Shown piece by piece: positions 8,890-17,175 of a stretch of 64,000 bases of DNA. The stretch lies in assembly GCA_016720425.1 (NCBI GenBank), contig JADKKQ010000008.1, positions 1 through 64,000 on the forward strand, written 5' to 3'. The notes beneath the pieces were generated by a model. That model did not search any database and was not told where the DNA came from. It saw only the letters and a list, made by a program, of their open reading frames with translations. The position numbers and the translations under genes were made by a program. Each line of letters opens with the position of its first letter. Within the stretch, counting starts at the first letter, position 1. The DNA is from Betaproteobacteria bacterium. Lineage in GTDB: Bacteria; Pseudomonadota; Gammaproteobacteria; Burkholderiales; Casimicrobiaceae.

Positions 8890-9792
8890 ATGCGTGGCAC
8901 CGCGGACCGGGCCAGCGCAAAGGCCGCCGATCGCTGGCGTTTCTACACGCTGGCCCCGGCGCTGGCGGTCTACCTGCTGCTGGCGCTGCTGCCAATCGTC
9001 AACCTCGCGACGATGTCGGTGCACGACATCCACTGGCAGCAGGGCGCGGCACGATGGACGCTGGTGGGGATGAAGCACTACGCGGAGCTGCCGCGCGACG
9101 TTCTCGTTCGCGCCGGGCTTGCCAATACCGCGCTGTTCGCGCTCATTGCCGTCACGGCCGAGATGCTGATCGGCTTCGCGCTCGCGCTGTTCGTCAGCCG
9201 CATCGCGGTGGGACGCGTCCTGTACCGCACGATCTTCCTGTTGCCGATCCTGCTGCCCGGCATCGTGATCGGCGCCATCTGGAAGCTGATGTACAACCCC
9301 GATTTCGGCGTCATCAATCAGCTGCTGCACCTCCTGGGCCTCCCGGGCTTCGACTGGCTCGGCAGCGGCAGTCTGGCCTTCCTGTCGGTGATCATCGTCG
9401 ACGTCTGGCACTGGACGCCGTTTGTCTTCCTGCTGCTGCTGGCCGGGCTCGAGACGCTGCCGCAGGACATTCACGAAGCGGCCATGCTGGATGGCGCCAG
9501 CGCCTGGCAGGAGCTGCGCGACGTGACCATTCCGATGATGGTGCCGATTCTCGTCATGACCCTCGCCTTCCGCCTGATCGTCTCGTTCAAGGTCTTCGAC
9601 GAGGTGTACTTGCTCACCGGCGGCGGCCCGGGCACGGCCACGGAGGTGTTGAGCTTCACGATCTACCGCCGCTTCTTCACCGAGGATCGCATGGGCTACG
9701 GCTCGGCGATCTCGGTGATCGCACTGTTCCTGCTGACGCTGGTCATCGTGCTGTTCATGGGAATGGCGCGCCGACGGATGCACGCTCACTGA
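8890..9792 (+). CDS. ABC sugar transporter permease (MalF/UgpA type)
   Basis: A 300-aa integral membrane protein with about six transmembrane helices, the first at YTLAPALAVYLLLALLPIV. The EAA loop that docks the ATPase reads EAAMLDGASAWQELRDVTIP near residue 196. Start ATG 8890 is 11 bp after the receptor stop. Its stop shares one base with the ATG of the second permease (ATG 9792), as expected for co-translated subunits. Confidence 0.87.
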   Translation: MRGTADRASAKAADRWRFYTLAPALAVYLLLALLPIVNLATMSVHDIHWQQGAARWTLVGMKHYAELPRDVLVRAGLANTALFALIAVTAEMLIGFALALFVSRIAVGRVLYRTIFLLPILLPGIVIGAIWKLMYNPDFGVINQLLHLLGLPGFDWLGSGSLAFLSVIIVDVWHWTPFVFLLLLAGLETLPQDIHEAAMLDGASAWQELRDVTIPMMVPILVMTLAFRLIVSFKVFDEVYLLTGGGPGTATEVLSFTIYRRFFTEDRMGYGSAISVIALFLLTLVIVLFMGMARRRMHAH

Positions 9793-10631
9793 TGGAGCGT
9801 CCCATGGCGAACGTGCGCTGGGGCCGGTTGGGCATGCACGCGGTGCTGGCGCTGGGCGCGCTGGTGGTCATTCTGCCGGTGGTGTGGATCGCCTTCGCGG
9901 CATTCAAGACCCAGATCGCCTTGCTGCGCGGCGACCTGGTGTTCACTCCCTATCTCGGCAATTTCGAGGAGCTGCTCTTCTCGAAGGCGTCCGATTACCC
10001 GGCCAACTTTCTCAGCAGTGCCTGGGTTGCGTCAGTCTCGACGGCGATGGTCCTCCTCATCGCGACGCTCGCCGCCTACTCCATGTACCGGCTGCGCTGG
10101 CCGTCCTGGGTTCCGGCGCTGGTGCTGATGGGTTCGCTCGTGTTTCACATGATTCCGCCGATCACGCTGGTCGGGCCGTGGTACGTGATGTTCCGTTCGA
10201 TCGGCTGGGACAGCACGTACACCGCGCTGGTGCTGACCCACGTGGCGCTGAACCTGCCGATCGGGATCGCCGTGATGTCGGTCTTCGTGCGCGACATCCC
10301 GATCGAGATCGAGGAATCGGCGCGCCTCGACGGCAGCAGCACGCCGCAGATGCTCTGGCACATCGTCTTCCCTCTGGTCCGGCCGGGACTGGCGGCGACA
10401 GGCATCCTGGTGTTCGTGTTCAGCTGGAACGAGTTCGCGGTCGCCTTGAATCTGACGTCGCGGCAGACGGCGACCGTACCGGTGGCGATCGCGAAATTCG
10501 CGCAAGAATACGAGATCAAGAACGGCGTGATGGCAGCGGGCGCGCTGCTTTCGATCATTCCCGCTGTCCTGCTGCTGCTGTTCGCGCAACGACACATCGT
10601 CAAGGGGCTGACCGCCGGCACCGGCAAATGA
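9792..10631 (+). CDS. ABC sugar transporter permease (MalG/UgpE type)
   Basis: A 279-aa membrane protein; the first helix is LGMHAVLALGALVVILPVV. The EAA loop is EIEESARLDGSSTPQMLWH near residue 169, followed by the typical FSWNEF of MalG-type permeases. An internal ATG at 9804 (MANVRWG) is an alternative start, but ATG 9792 overlaps the upstream stop. Last transport gene of this operon; no nucleotide-binding subunit follows. Confidence 0.87.
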   Translation: MERPMANVRWGRLGMHAVLALGALVVILPVVWIAFAAFKTQIALLRGDLVFTPYLGNFEELLFSKASDYPANFLSSAWVASVSTAMVLLIATLAAYSMYRLRWPSWVPALVLMGSLVFHMIPPITLVGPWYVMFRSIGWDSTYTALVLTHVALNLPIGIAVMSVFVRDIPIEIEESARLDGSSTPQMLWHIVFPLVRPGLAATGILVFVFSWNEFAVALNLTSRQTATVPVAIAKFAQEYEIKNGVMAAGALLSIIPAVLLLLFAQRHIVKGLTAGTGK

Positions 10632-10789
10632 AGTCCCGCGGGGATCGCGTGCCGGACGTGCGACGGATTGGACTGCCCATGGTCCGAAACGTTGACCGGA
10701 CGCCGGCGGGGAGAACCCGAGCGGCCCGCGGGGTGCGCTTCGGAGAGGAGACGTTGTCAATGCTTGCCGGCTTCGGTCACGACGCGTGA
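10628..10789 (+). pseudogene. Possible C-terminal remnant of a CaiB/BaiF CoA-transferase
   Basis: A 53-codon frame opens at ATG 10628 (overlapping the permease stop) and ends at 10789. Its second half, GLPMVRNVDRTPAGRTRAAR then GVRFGEETLSMLAGFGHDA, has the cadence of the extreme C-terminus of CaiB/BaiF proteins: a 'tPa..tRaaP.fGE.T..vLaefG.da' pattern. The rest of such a gene is missing. Read here as a decayed tail; a chance resemblance is possible. Confidence 0.4.
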
Positions 10790-10796
10790 AGACACG

Positions 10797-11816
10797 ATGA
10801 TTCCACCACGATTCGACAGCGTCGAGCAGCTCGAGGACGCGATGACCGCGCCGTCGCCTGCGCTGGTCGAGGCGCTCCGCGGTGTGACCGGCGACCTCAT
10901 GGTGCTGGGCGTCGGCGGCAAGATGGGTCCGACGCTGGCGCGGCTTGCCAGGCGGGCCGCTCCCGACAAGCGGGTGATCGGCGTTGCGCGCTTCTCGGAG
11001 CCCGGCCTGCGGCCCGAGCTCGAGCGGCACGGCGTCGAATGCATCGCGGCCGACCTGCTGTCGCGCGAGCAGCTCGCGGCCCTGCCCGAGGTGCCCAACA
11101 TCGTGTTCATGGCCGGCCGCAAATTCGGCTCCACCGGCAGCGAGTGGCTCACCTGGGCGATGAACGCGCATGTGCCGGCGCTGGTGGCAGAGCGCTTCGC
11201 GGCTTCGCGCATCGTGGCGTTCTCGACCGCTTGCGTCTACCCGTTCGTGAGCGTGGACAGCGCCGGTGCCGACGAGCGAGCACCGTTGACGCCGCCGCCG
11301 GGCGAATACGCGAACTCCTGCGTCGCCCGCGAGCGAATCCTGCAGCATTTCTCGCATCGGTTCGGTACACCAGGCCGCCTGATCCGGCTGTCGTACGCGA
11401 TCGACATGCGCTACGGCGTGCTGCACGACGTCGCGCACAAGCTCGTGGCGCACGAGCCGATCGACCTCGCGATGGGCCATGCGAACGTGATCTGGCAAGG
11501 CGACGCGAACGATTGGGCGTTGCGCACGCTGGCGCATTGCACGGCGCCGACGACGGGGCTCAACGTCAGCGGCCCGGCGGTGCGCATCCGCGACGTCGCC
11601 GAGGGGCTGGCACGGAGGCTCGGCGTTTCGCCGCAGTTCACCGGCACCGAGGCCCCCACCGCCTGGCTGGTCGACATCGGCGCGGCGCTGCGGCTGTTCG
11701 GCCCGCCGACGGTGCCCATGGAGACGATGCTCGACTGGACCGCCGACTGGGTCGCGCGCGGATTGGGGAGCCTCGGCAAGCCGACGCATTACGAGGCGCG
11801 GGACGGAAAATACTAG
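10797..11816 (+). CDS. NAD(P)-dependent epimerase/dehydratase (extended SDR-like), atypical active site
   Basis: A 339-aa Rossmann-fold protein. The dinucleotide motif is VLGVGGKMG near residue 35. The STACVYPF segment corresponds to the SSxxVYG of epimerases. Where a YxxxK pair is expected the sequence reads GEYANSCVARERIL: the Tyr is present and the catalytic Lys is replaced by Cys (YxxxC). No signal peptide. Followed 14 bp later by a DapA-family gene, so probably the same operon. It may act on a sugar acid or be a non-canonical dehydrogenase; substrate unknown. Confidence 0.75.
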   Translation: MIPPRFDSVEQLEDAMTAPSPALVEALRGVTGDLMVLGVGGKMGPTLARLARRAAPDKRVIGVARFSEPGLRPELERHGVECIAADLLSREQLAALPEVPNIVFMAGRKFGSTGSEWLTWAMNAHVPALVAERFAASRIVAFSTACVYPFVSVDSAGADERAPLTPPPGEYANSCVARERILQHFSHRFGTPGRLIRLSYAIDMRYGVLHDVAHKLVAHEPIDLAMGHANVIWQGDANDWALRTLAHCTAPTTGLNVSGPAVRIRDVAEGLARRLGVSPQFTGTEAPTAWLVDIGAALRLFGPPTVPMETMLDWTADWVARGLGSLGKPTHYEARDGKY

Positions 11817-11830
11817 AGGGCGGGACCGCC

Positions 11831-12898
11831 ATGCACTGGAACGAAATTCCTGCGGAAGCCCTTGCGGTCCTGCGCCGCGGCGCGGTGATCCCGGCGCACC
11901 TGCTGGCGCTCGACGCCAAGCGACGGCTTGACCGGAAGCGCCAGCGCGCTCTGGCGCGCTACTACCTGGACGCCGGCGCCGGAGGCCTCGCGGTGGGCGT
12001 GCACTCGACGCAGTTCGCGATCCGCGAGGTCGGGCTCTACGAGCCGGTGCTGGAGCTCGCGATCCAGGCGGCGGGCGAGTGGACTCCCCTGGGCGGCCGC
12101 CGGCCCCTGTTCATGATCGCCGGCGTGGCGGGCCGGACCGCCCAGGCGCTGCGCGAGGCGGCGATTGCCCAGCGCCTCGGGTACCACGCCGCTCTGCTGA
12201 GCCTGGCCGCGATGAAGGGTGCCGCCGAGGACGCCCTGATCGATCATTGCCGCGAGGTCGCGGCCGTGATGCCGCTGGTCGGCTTCTACCTGCAGCCGGC
12301 GGTCGGCGGCGTCGAGCTGCCGGTCGGCTTCTGGCGGCGTTTCGCGGCGATCGACAACGTCGTGGCGATCAAGATGGCGCCGTTCAACCGCTATCGCACG
12401 CTGGACGTGATCCACGGCGTGGTCGAGGCCGCAGCGGAGGGGCGCATCGCGCTCTACACCGGCAACGACGACCACATCGTGCTCGACCTGGTGACGCCCT
12501 TCGTCGTGCGCCGCGGCGATGCGGATGTCACCGTGCGCATCCGCGGCGGGCTGCTCGGGCACTGGAGCGTGTGGACGCGCCGCGCGGTGGAGCTCCTGCA
12601 GCGCGTCCGCATCGCGAAGGAACAGGGGACGGTCGATGCCGCCCTGCTGGCACTCGACTCGAGAGTGACGGACTGCAATGCCGCCTTCTTCGACGTCGCC
12701 AACGGCTTCCGCGGCTGCATCGCCGGTTGCCACGAGGTGCTGCGGCGGCAAGGGCTGTTCGAGGGCATCTGGTGCCTCGATCCGACCGAGGGGCTGAGCC
12801 CGGGGCAGGCCGGCGAAATCGACCGCGTGTACGCCGCCTACCCGGATCTCAACGACGACGACTTCGTGCGCGAGCACAGGACACGCTGGTTTGCTTAG
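11831..12898 (+). CDS. Dihydrodipicolinate synthase (DapA) family lyase/hydratase
   Basis: A 355-aa TIM-barrel protein, longer than classical DapA (about 290 aa). The Schiff-base Lys lies in VVAIKMAPFNRYR near residue 180, and the supporting Tyr in VGFYLQPA near residue 157. The long C-terminus ends LDPTEGLSPGQ followed by DRVYAAYPDL. Members of this superfamily cleave or hydrate 2-keto-3-deoxy sugar acids and similar compounds. Paired with the upstream SDR and followed by a tripartite transporter, it fits catabolism of an imported carboxylate. The specific aldol substrate is not recognisable. Confidence 0.78.
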   Translation: MHWNEIPAEALAVLRRGAVIPAHLLALDAKRRLDRKRQRALARYYLDAGAGGLAVGVHSTQFAIREVGLYEPVLELAIQAAGEWTPLGGRRPLFMIAGVAGRTAQALREAAIAQRLGYHAALLSLAAMKGAAEDALIDHCREVAAVMPLVGFYLQPAVGGVELPVGFWRRFAAIDNVVAIKMAPFNRYRTLDVIHGVVEAAAEGRIALYTGNDDHIVLDLVTPFVVRRGDADVTVRIRGGLLGHWSVWTRRAVELLQRVRIAKEQGTVDAALLALDSRVTDCNAAFFDVANGFRGCIAGCHEVLRRQGLFEGIWCLDPTEGLSPGQAGEIDRVYAAYPDLNDDDFVREHRTRWFA

Positions 12899-12914
12899 GA
12901 TCAACGAATCCGCA

Positions 12915-12964
12915 TTGACATCGTGGCGCTCCCCGCTCATATTTTGTAACCATTCGTTTAACCA
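12915..12964 (+). promoter_or_regulatory. Sigma70-like promoter and TAACCA direct repeats before the TTT operon
   Basis: TTGACA (12915-12920), a consensus -35, is followed after 17 bp by CATATT (12938-12943) as a -10; TATTTT at 12940 is an alternative. Just downstream, TAACCA occurs twice (12947-12952 and 12959-12964) with a 12-bp period, which could be a regulator site. This AT-rich patch precedes the receptor gene start at 12990. No regulator gene is adjacent. Confidence 0.5.
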
Positions 12965-12989
12965 GACCCCACGCCGAAGGACGACCGAC

Positions 12990-14000
12990 ATGCACGCACG
13001 CACCCTCCTGACCACCCTGATGGCCGCAGCCGTGGGCTTGGCACTGGCCGGTACCAGCCAGGCGCAGCAGTGGAAGCCGGTACGGCCGATCAACCTGATC
13101 GTGCCCTGGGCCGCCGGCGGCTCGACCGACCAGGTCACGCGCATCGCGGCGTCCGAGATGGAAAAGGCGCTGGGCCAGACCATCGTCATCGTCAACCAGC
13201 CGGGCGCTTCGGGATCGATTGGCACCAAGAGCGCCTTCGACGCGCCGCGCGACGGCTACACCTGGACGGCGGGCGCAGCGCAGGATCTCGGCGCGTACGA
13301 GACGCTGGGTACGCTGAAGACGCGCATCACCGACTGGCACCTGTTTCTCAACGTCGCCAACATCCAGGTCATGAGCGTCAACCCGAAGACGCCGTACAAC
13401 AGCGCCAAGGAGGTCCTCGACGCGATGAAGGCCAAGCCGGGCCAGGTCAGCGTCGCCACCGCCGGCGTCACCTCGGCGGGGCACAACGCGATGGAACTGA
13501 TCGCCAAGGTCACCGGAGTCAAGTACAAGCACGTCACCTACGACGGCGGCAATCCCGCGGTGGTGGCCACGGTGGCCGGCGAAGCCGACGTCACCACGCA
13601 GCTGGCGGTCGAGCAGGCCGACATGATCCGCGGCAAGCGGCTGCGCCCGTTGGCCACGGTGAGCGACAAGCCGCTGGAGCTGGAAGGCTTTGGCACGATA
13701 CCGCCGCTGTCGCAGACGCTGCCCGGCTTCACTGCGCCGGTCAACTACTTCGGCATCTTCATTCCCAAGGGCGTGCCCGACGAGGTCGTCAAGACCGTGG
13801 AAAAGATCTGGGCCGAGAACATCGTCAAGAGCGAGGCGCTGAAGAAGTACGCCACCAGCCGCGGGGCGCTGTTCGCGCCGCAATACGGCGAAGCGGCGCA
13901 AAAGGCCGTGTTCCCGGCGGTCCAGGCCAACGCCTGGCTGCTGTTCGACGGCGGCAAGGCCAAGGTGTCGCCCGACACCGTCGGCATCCCGAAGCCCTGA
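12990..14000 (+). CDS. Tripartite tricarboxylate transporter receptor (Bug/TctC)
   Basis: A 336-aa periplasmic receptor. The signal peptide (TLLTTLMAAAVGLALAG, cleaved after TSQA) is followed by the Bug hallmarks: PINLIVPWAAGGSTDQVTR near residue 33, VNQPGASGSIGT near residue 70, and KPGQVSVATAGVTS near residue 150. The start is chosen at ATG 12990, where the signal peptide begins. It captures a carboxylate and hands it to the TctAB membrane pair encoded directly downstream. Confidence 0.9.
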   Translation: MHARTLLTTLMAAAVGLALAGTSQAQQWKPVRPINLIVPWAAGGSTDQVTRIAASEMEKALGQTIVIVNQPGASGSIGTKSAFDAPRDGYTWTAGAAQDLGAYETLGTLKTRITDWHLFLNVANIQVMSVNPKTPYNSAKEVLDAMKAKPGQVSVATAGVTSAGHNAMELIAKVTGVKYKHVTYDGGNPAVVATVAGEADVTTQLAVEQADMIRGKRLRPLATVSDKPLELEGFGTIPPLSQTLPGFTAPVNYFGIFIPKGVPDEVVKTVEKIWAENIVKSEALKKYATSRGALFAPQYGEAAQKAVFPAVQANAWLLFDGGKAKVSPDTVGIPKP

Positions 14001-14023
14001 CGCTACCTGTCCGGAACCTGTCC

Positions 14024-14587
14024 GTGCAGGACGCCAGCCCGCCGACGGCGGAGGTCGAGCCGCCTGCAGACGAGCCCATCACCGCACGCGGCGACCTCAC
14101 GGACGCCGCGTGCTGGATCGCGCTCGGCATCGCCATTCTGGTCGGCTCGATCACGATGGACCGGCTGGAGCAGCAGCACATCAATCCCTACACGGTGCCC
14201 GGCCTGCTGCCTGGTCTGCTGGGGATCATGATGATCGTGTTGGGCGGCATCCTGGCGCTGCGCAGCATGCGGCGCGGCGCGCTCCACCTCGCACCGCCGC
14301 CGCCCAGCGCCCACGACCGCGAGCGGTGGCGCCGCATCTGGGTCGTCACCGCGCTGTGCCTTGGCTACGGCGTCGTGCTGATCGGCCACGGCCTGCCGTT
14401 CTGGCTGGCCTCGACCATCTACGTCACTGGCTCGATCCTGATCATCCAGCGCATGAGCCGCGACCCGGCGGAGCGGCGCAGGACGCAGACACCCAAGGCC
14501 TGGGCCAAGGCGCTCACGATCGGGTTGAGCTCGTCCGTCATCACCCACCTCGTGTTCCAGGAGTTCTTCCTGGTGCGCCTGCCCTGA
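14024..14587 (+). CDS. Tripartite tricarboxylate transporter small membrane subunit (TctB)
   Basis: A 187-aa membrane protein with about four hydrophobic helices: ACWIALGIAILVGSITM, VPGLLPGLLGIMMIVLGGIL, WVVTALCLGYGVVLI and LTIGLSSSVITHLVF. The NPYTVPGLLPGL segment is typical of TctB. The N-terminal 35 residues are Pro/Glu-rich and cytoplasmic. GTG 14024 is the best available start. Lies between receptor and TctA, the standard order. Confidence 0.82.
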   Translation: MQDASPPTAEVEPPADEPITARGDLTDAACWIALGIAILVGSITMDRLEQQHINPYTVPGLLPGLLGIMMIVLGGILALRSMRRGALHLAPPPPSAHDRERWRRIWVVTALCLGYGVVLIGHGLPFWLASTIYVTGSILIIQRMSRDPAERRRTQTPKAWAKALTIGLSSSVITHLVFQEFFLVRLP

Positions 14588-14608
14588 ACCTGCCTCCGGT
14601 CGCTCACG

Positions 14609-16144
14609 ATGCTTCAAGGACTCGCGGAGCTGGGGCACGCCTACCTCGGCTTCCTCAACCCGCTGACGCTGGCCTACGGCCTGGGTGGGGCCTTCGTCGG
14701 CATCATCATGGGCATCCTGCCCGGCCTGTCGGCGACGCTCGCCATCGCGCTGCTGACCACGCTGACGATCAAGCTGCAGACCAACGACGCGATCCTGGTG
14801 CTGATCTGCTCGTACGTCGGCGCGCTGTACGGCGGCTCGCGCACGGCGATCCTGCTCAACATTCCCGGCACCGCGGCCAACGCCGCCTCCTGTGCCGACG
14901 GCTACGCGCTGGCGAAGAAGGGCCAGGCGGGGCGGGCGATCGGCATCGCGACCTCGGGCGCCTTCGTGAGCACGCTGTTCGGCGTGCTGTGCCTCGCCAC
15001 CTTCACGCCGGTGCTGGCCGAGGTGGCGCTGTCCTTCGGCGCCTTCGAGTTCTTCTGGCTGGCGCTGTTCGGCGTCACGATGTCCGGCAGCATCGTCGGC
15101 CAGGACCCGCTCAAGGGCTGGCTGATGGGCATGTTCGGCCTGTTCCTGGCTCAGGTCGGCCAGGAGGGCCTCTACGCGCACGACCGCTTCACGTTCGGCT
15201 GGGACGAACTCGCCGGCGGCTTCGCGTTGATCCCGGCGCTGGTCGGGGCCTTCGGCCTCGCCGAGGTGCTGACGACGCTGGCCGATCCGATCGAGCGCAA
15301 GATCATGGACCTCAAGGACTCGGTGTTGCCACGCTGGCGCGAGATCGCCCAGTACTGGCGCACGGTGCTGCGCTCGGGCGTGATCGGCGTGTTCACGGGG
15401 CTGCTGCCGGGCGTGGGCGAGGACGCCGGCTCGTGGATGTCGTATGCGGCGGCCAAGGCGGTGAGCAAGGAGAAGGAGCAGTTCGGCAAGGGCTCGATCG
15501 ACGGCCTGATGGCCGCGGAGACCGGCGACATGGCGTCCGTCCCCGGGCACATCATCCCCTGCCTGGCGCTGGGCATCCCCGGTTCGGCGCCGTCCGCGGT
15601 GCTGATGGCCGCGATGATCATCCACGGCGTCCAGCCCGGGCCGATGCTGATGATCCAGCACCCGACATTCATCTACGAAGTGGTGGCGATGACGACGCTG
15701 GCATCGTTCACCATCCTGCTGTTCGGGCTGTTCGGCGTGCGACCGCTGCTGCACGTGCTGAAGGTGCCGCGCGCGATCCTGATGCCGATCGTCTTCCTGC
15801 TGTGCGTCGTCGGTGCGTACGCCACCGCGTCGCGCCTCTTCGACGTCTACGCGATGCTGGCGATCGGCACCGCGGCGTTCTTCCTGCGTCGCCGCGGGTA
15901 CGAGATGGCGCCGCTGGTGCTGGGGCTGGTGCTGGGCCACCTGCTCGACAAGAGCCTGCGCCGCGGCCTGGTGCTGTCCGACGGCAGCCTGCTGCCGTTC
16001 TTCACCCGGCCGATCTGCATGGTGTTTGCCGCGGTGACGCTGTTCACCATCCTGCTCTACGTGCCGGGGTTCAAGGCCGGTGTGAACTGGATGCGCCGCG
16101 CGCTGGTGCAGGGGTTCAAGGCGCTCCTGCCGCGTCGGGGGTAG
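14609..16144 (+). CDS. Tripartite tricarboxylate transporter large permease (TctA)
   Basis: A 511-aa multi-helix permease of standard length. The family signatures are IIMGILPGLSATLAIALL near residue 35, YGGSRTAILLNIPGTAANA near residue 72, and the internal repeat FTGLLPGVGEDAGSWMSYAAA near residue 262. With TctB it forms the membrane part of the ion-coupled secondary transporter; the Bug receptor supplies specificity. A TIM-barrel isomerase gene follows 6 bp later. Confidence 0.92.
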   Translation: MLQGLAELGHAYLGFLNPLTLAYGLGGAFVGIIMGILPGLSATLAIALLTTLTIKLQTNDAILVLICSYVGALYGGSRTAILLNIPGTAANAASCADGYALAKKGQAGRAIGIATSGAFVSTLFGVLCLATFTPVLAEVALSFGAFEFFWLALFGVTMSGSIVGQDPLKGWLMGMFGLFLAQVGQEGLYAHDRFTFGWDELAGGFALIPALVGAFGLAEVLTTLADPIERKIMDLKDSVLPRWREIAQYWRTVLRSGVIGVFTGLLPGVGEDAGSWMSYAAAKAVSKEKEQFGKGSIDGLMAAETGDMASVPGHIIPCLALGIPGSAPSAVLMAAMIIHGVQPGPMLMIQHPTFIYEVVAMTTLASFTILLFGLFGVRPLLHVLKVPRAILMPIVFLLCVVGAYATASRLFDVYAMLAIGTAAFFLRRRGYEMAPLVLGLVLGHLLDKSLRRGLVLSDGSLLPFFTRPICMVFAAVTLFTILLYVPGFKAGVNWMRRALVQGFKALLPRRG

Positions 16145-16150
16145 CGCACC

Positions 16151-16984
16151 ATGCAGATCGCGCTGTGCAACGAGGTGCTGCAGCCGCTGTCGTTCGCGCA
16201 GCAGTGCGCGCTGGCGGCGGCGCTGGGCTACGACGGGCTGGAAGTGGCGCCCTTCACGCTGGCACCGAACCCGCTCGATCTCACCGACGCGCAGGCGCGC
16301 GAGTATGCACGTGTCGCGAGCGACCACGGCCTTGCCATCACCGGACTGCACTGGCTGCTCGTCGCGCCCGCCGGGCTCTCGATCGTCTGCGCCGACGCGG
16401 CGCTGCGCGCCAGGACGGTCGACGCGATGTGCCGCATGGTCGAGCTGTGCGCGGCGATGGGCGGGCGATACCTGGTGCACGGCTCGCCCAAGCAGCGCTC
16501 GGTGCCGCCGGGCGAGTCGCGCGGGGCGGCGCTCGAGCGTGCGCGCGAATGTCTGGCGCGGGCCGCAGGTGCCGCGCAGCGCTGCGGCGTGACCTACTGC
16601 ATCGAGCCGCTCGCGCCCGTTGACACCGACCTGTTCAATACCGTGAGCGAGGCCGCACGGCTCGTCGACGACATCGGCTCGCCCGCGTTCAGGACCATGA
16701 TCGACTGCTGCGCCGCGGGCCAGGCCGAGGCCGAGCCGGTGGCCGCGCTGATCGCGCGCTGGTGGCCCACGGGCAGGCTCGCGCACGTGCAAATCAACGA
16801 CCCGAACCATCGCGGCCCCGGCCAAGGTGAGATGGCGTTCGCGCCGATTCTCGCGGCGTTGCAGTCCGTGGGCTACGGCGGCGTGCTCGCGGTCGAGCCG
16901 TTCGACTACGTTCCCGATGGACCGGGTTGCGCGGCGCGCGCGATCGGCTACCTGCGTGGCCTGTTGGAGGCGTCGGAACGCTGA
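16151..16984 (+). CDS. Sugar phosphate isomerase/epimerase (xylose isomerase-like TIM barrel)
   Basis: A 277-aa protein of the AP_endonuc_2 superfamily. The metal ligands of hydroxypyruvate isomerase/tagatose epimerase-type enzymes can be placed: Glu in YCIEPLAP (about residue 155), Asp in MIDCCAAG (about 186), His in HVQINDPNHRG (about 215) and Glu in AVEPFDYV (about 247). It closes the TTT operon and probably isomerises an intermediate of the imported compound. Exact substrate unknown. Confidence 0.8.
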   Translation: MQIALCNEVLQPLSFAQQCALAAALGYDGLEVAPFTLAPNPLDLTDAQAREYARVASDHGLAITGLHWLLVAPAGLSIVCADAALRARTVDAMCRMVELCAAMGGRYLVHGSPKQRSVPPGESRGAALERARECLARAAGAAQRCGVTYCIEPLAPVDTDLFNTVSEAARLVDDIGSPAFRTMIDCCAAGQAEAEPVAALIARWWPTGRLAHVQINDPNHRGPGQGEMAFAPILAALQSVGYGGVLAVEPFDYVPDGPGCAARAIGYLRGLLEASER

Positions 16985-16997
16985 ATCGCGGCGCGGG

Positions 16998-17062
16998 GCG
17001 ATGCGCGGGACTGCTTCAAGGTGGAACTCGCGAACCCCGGTTGGAAGGTGGAGATCGCCGCG
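16998..17062 (+). pseudogene. C-terminal remnant of a RidA-family gene
   Basis: In the frame running through GTG 17021 the sequence encodes DARDCFKVELANPGWKVEIA and then ATAV, which matches the RidA C-terminus; compare EARIANPGYRVEIAAIA of the intact RidA at 4111-4455. The frame runs on into unrelated sequence and no N-terminal part exists. It lies just after the isomerase gene and before the NsrR locus, suggesting a deletion scar. Confidence 0.5.
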
Positions 17063-17175
17063 ACTGCGGTCCGCCGGCAGATCCGGGCCGCATCGCCGAG
17101 GGCGGGCAGCCCGGCCGCCTCCCGGCGACGCGATCGGCTGCGACGGGTCGGACCGACGTCCTGCCACCCCCGGGG

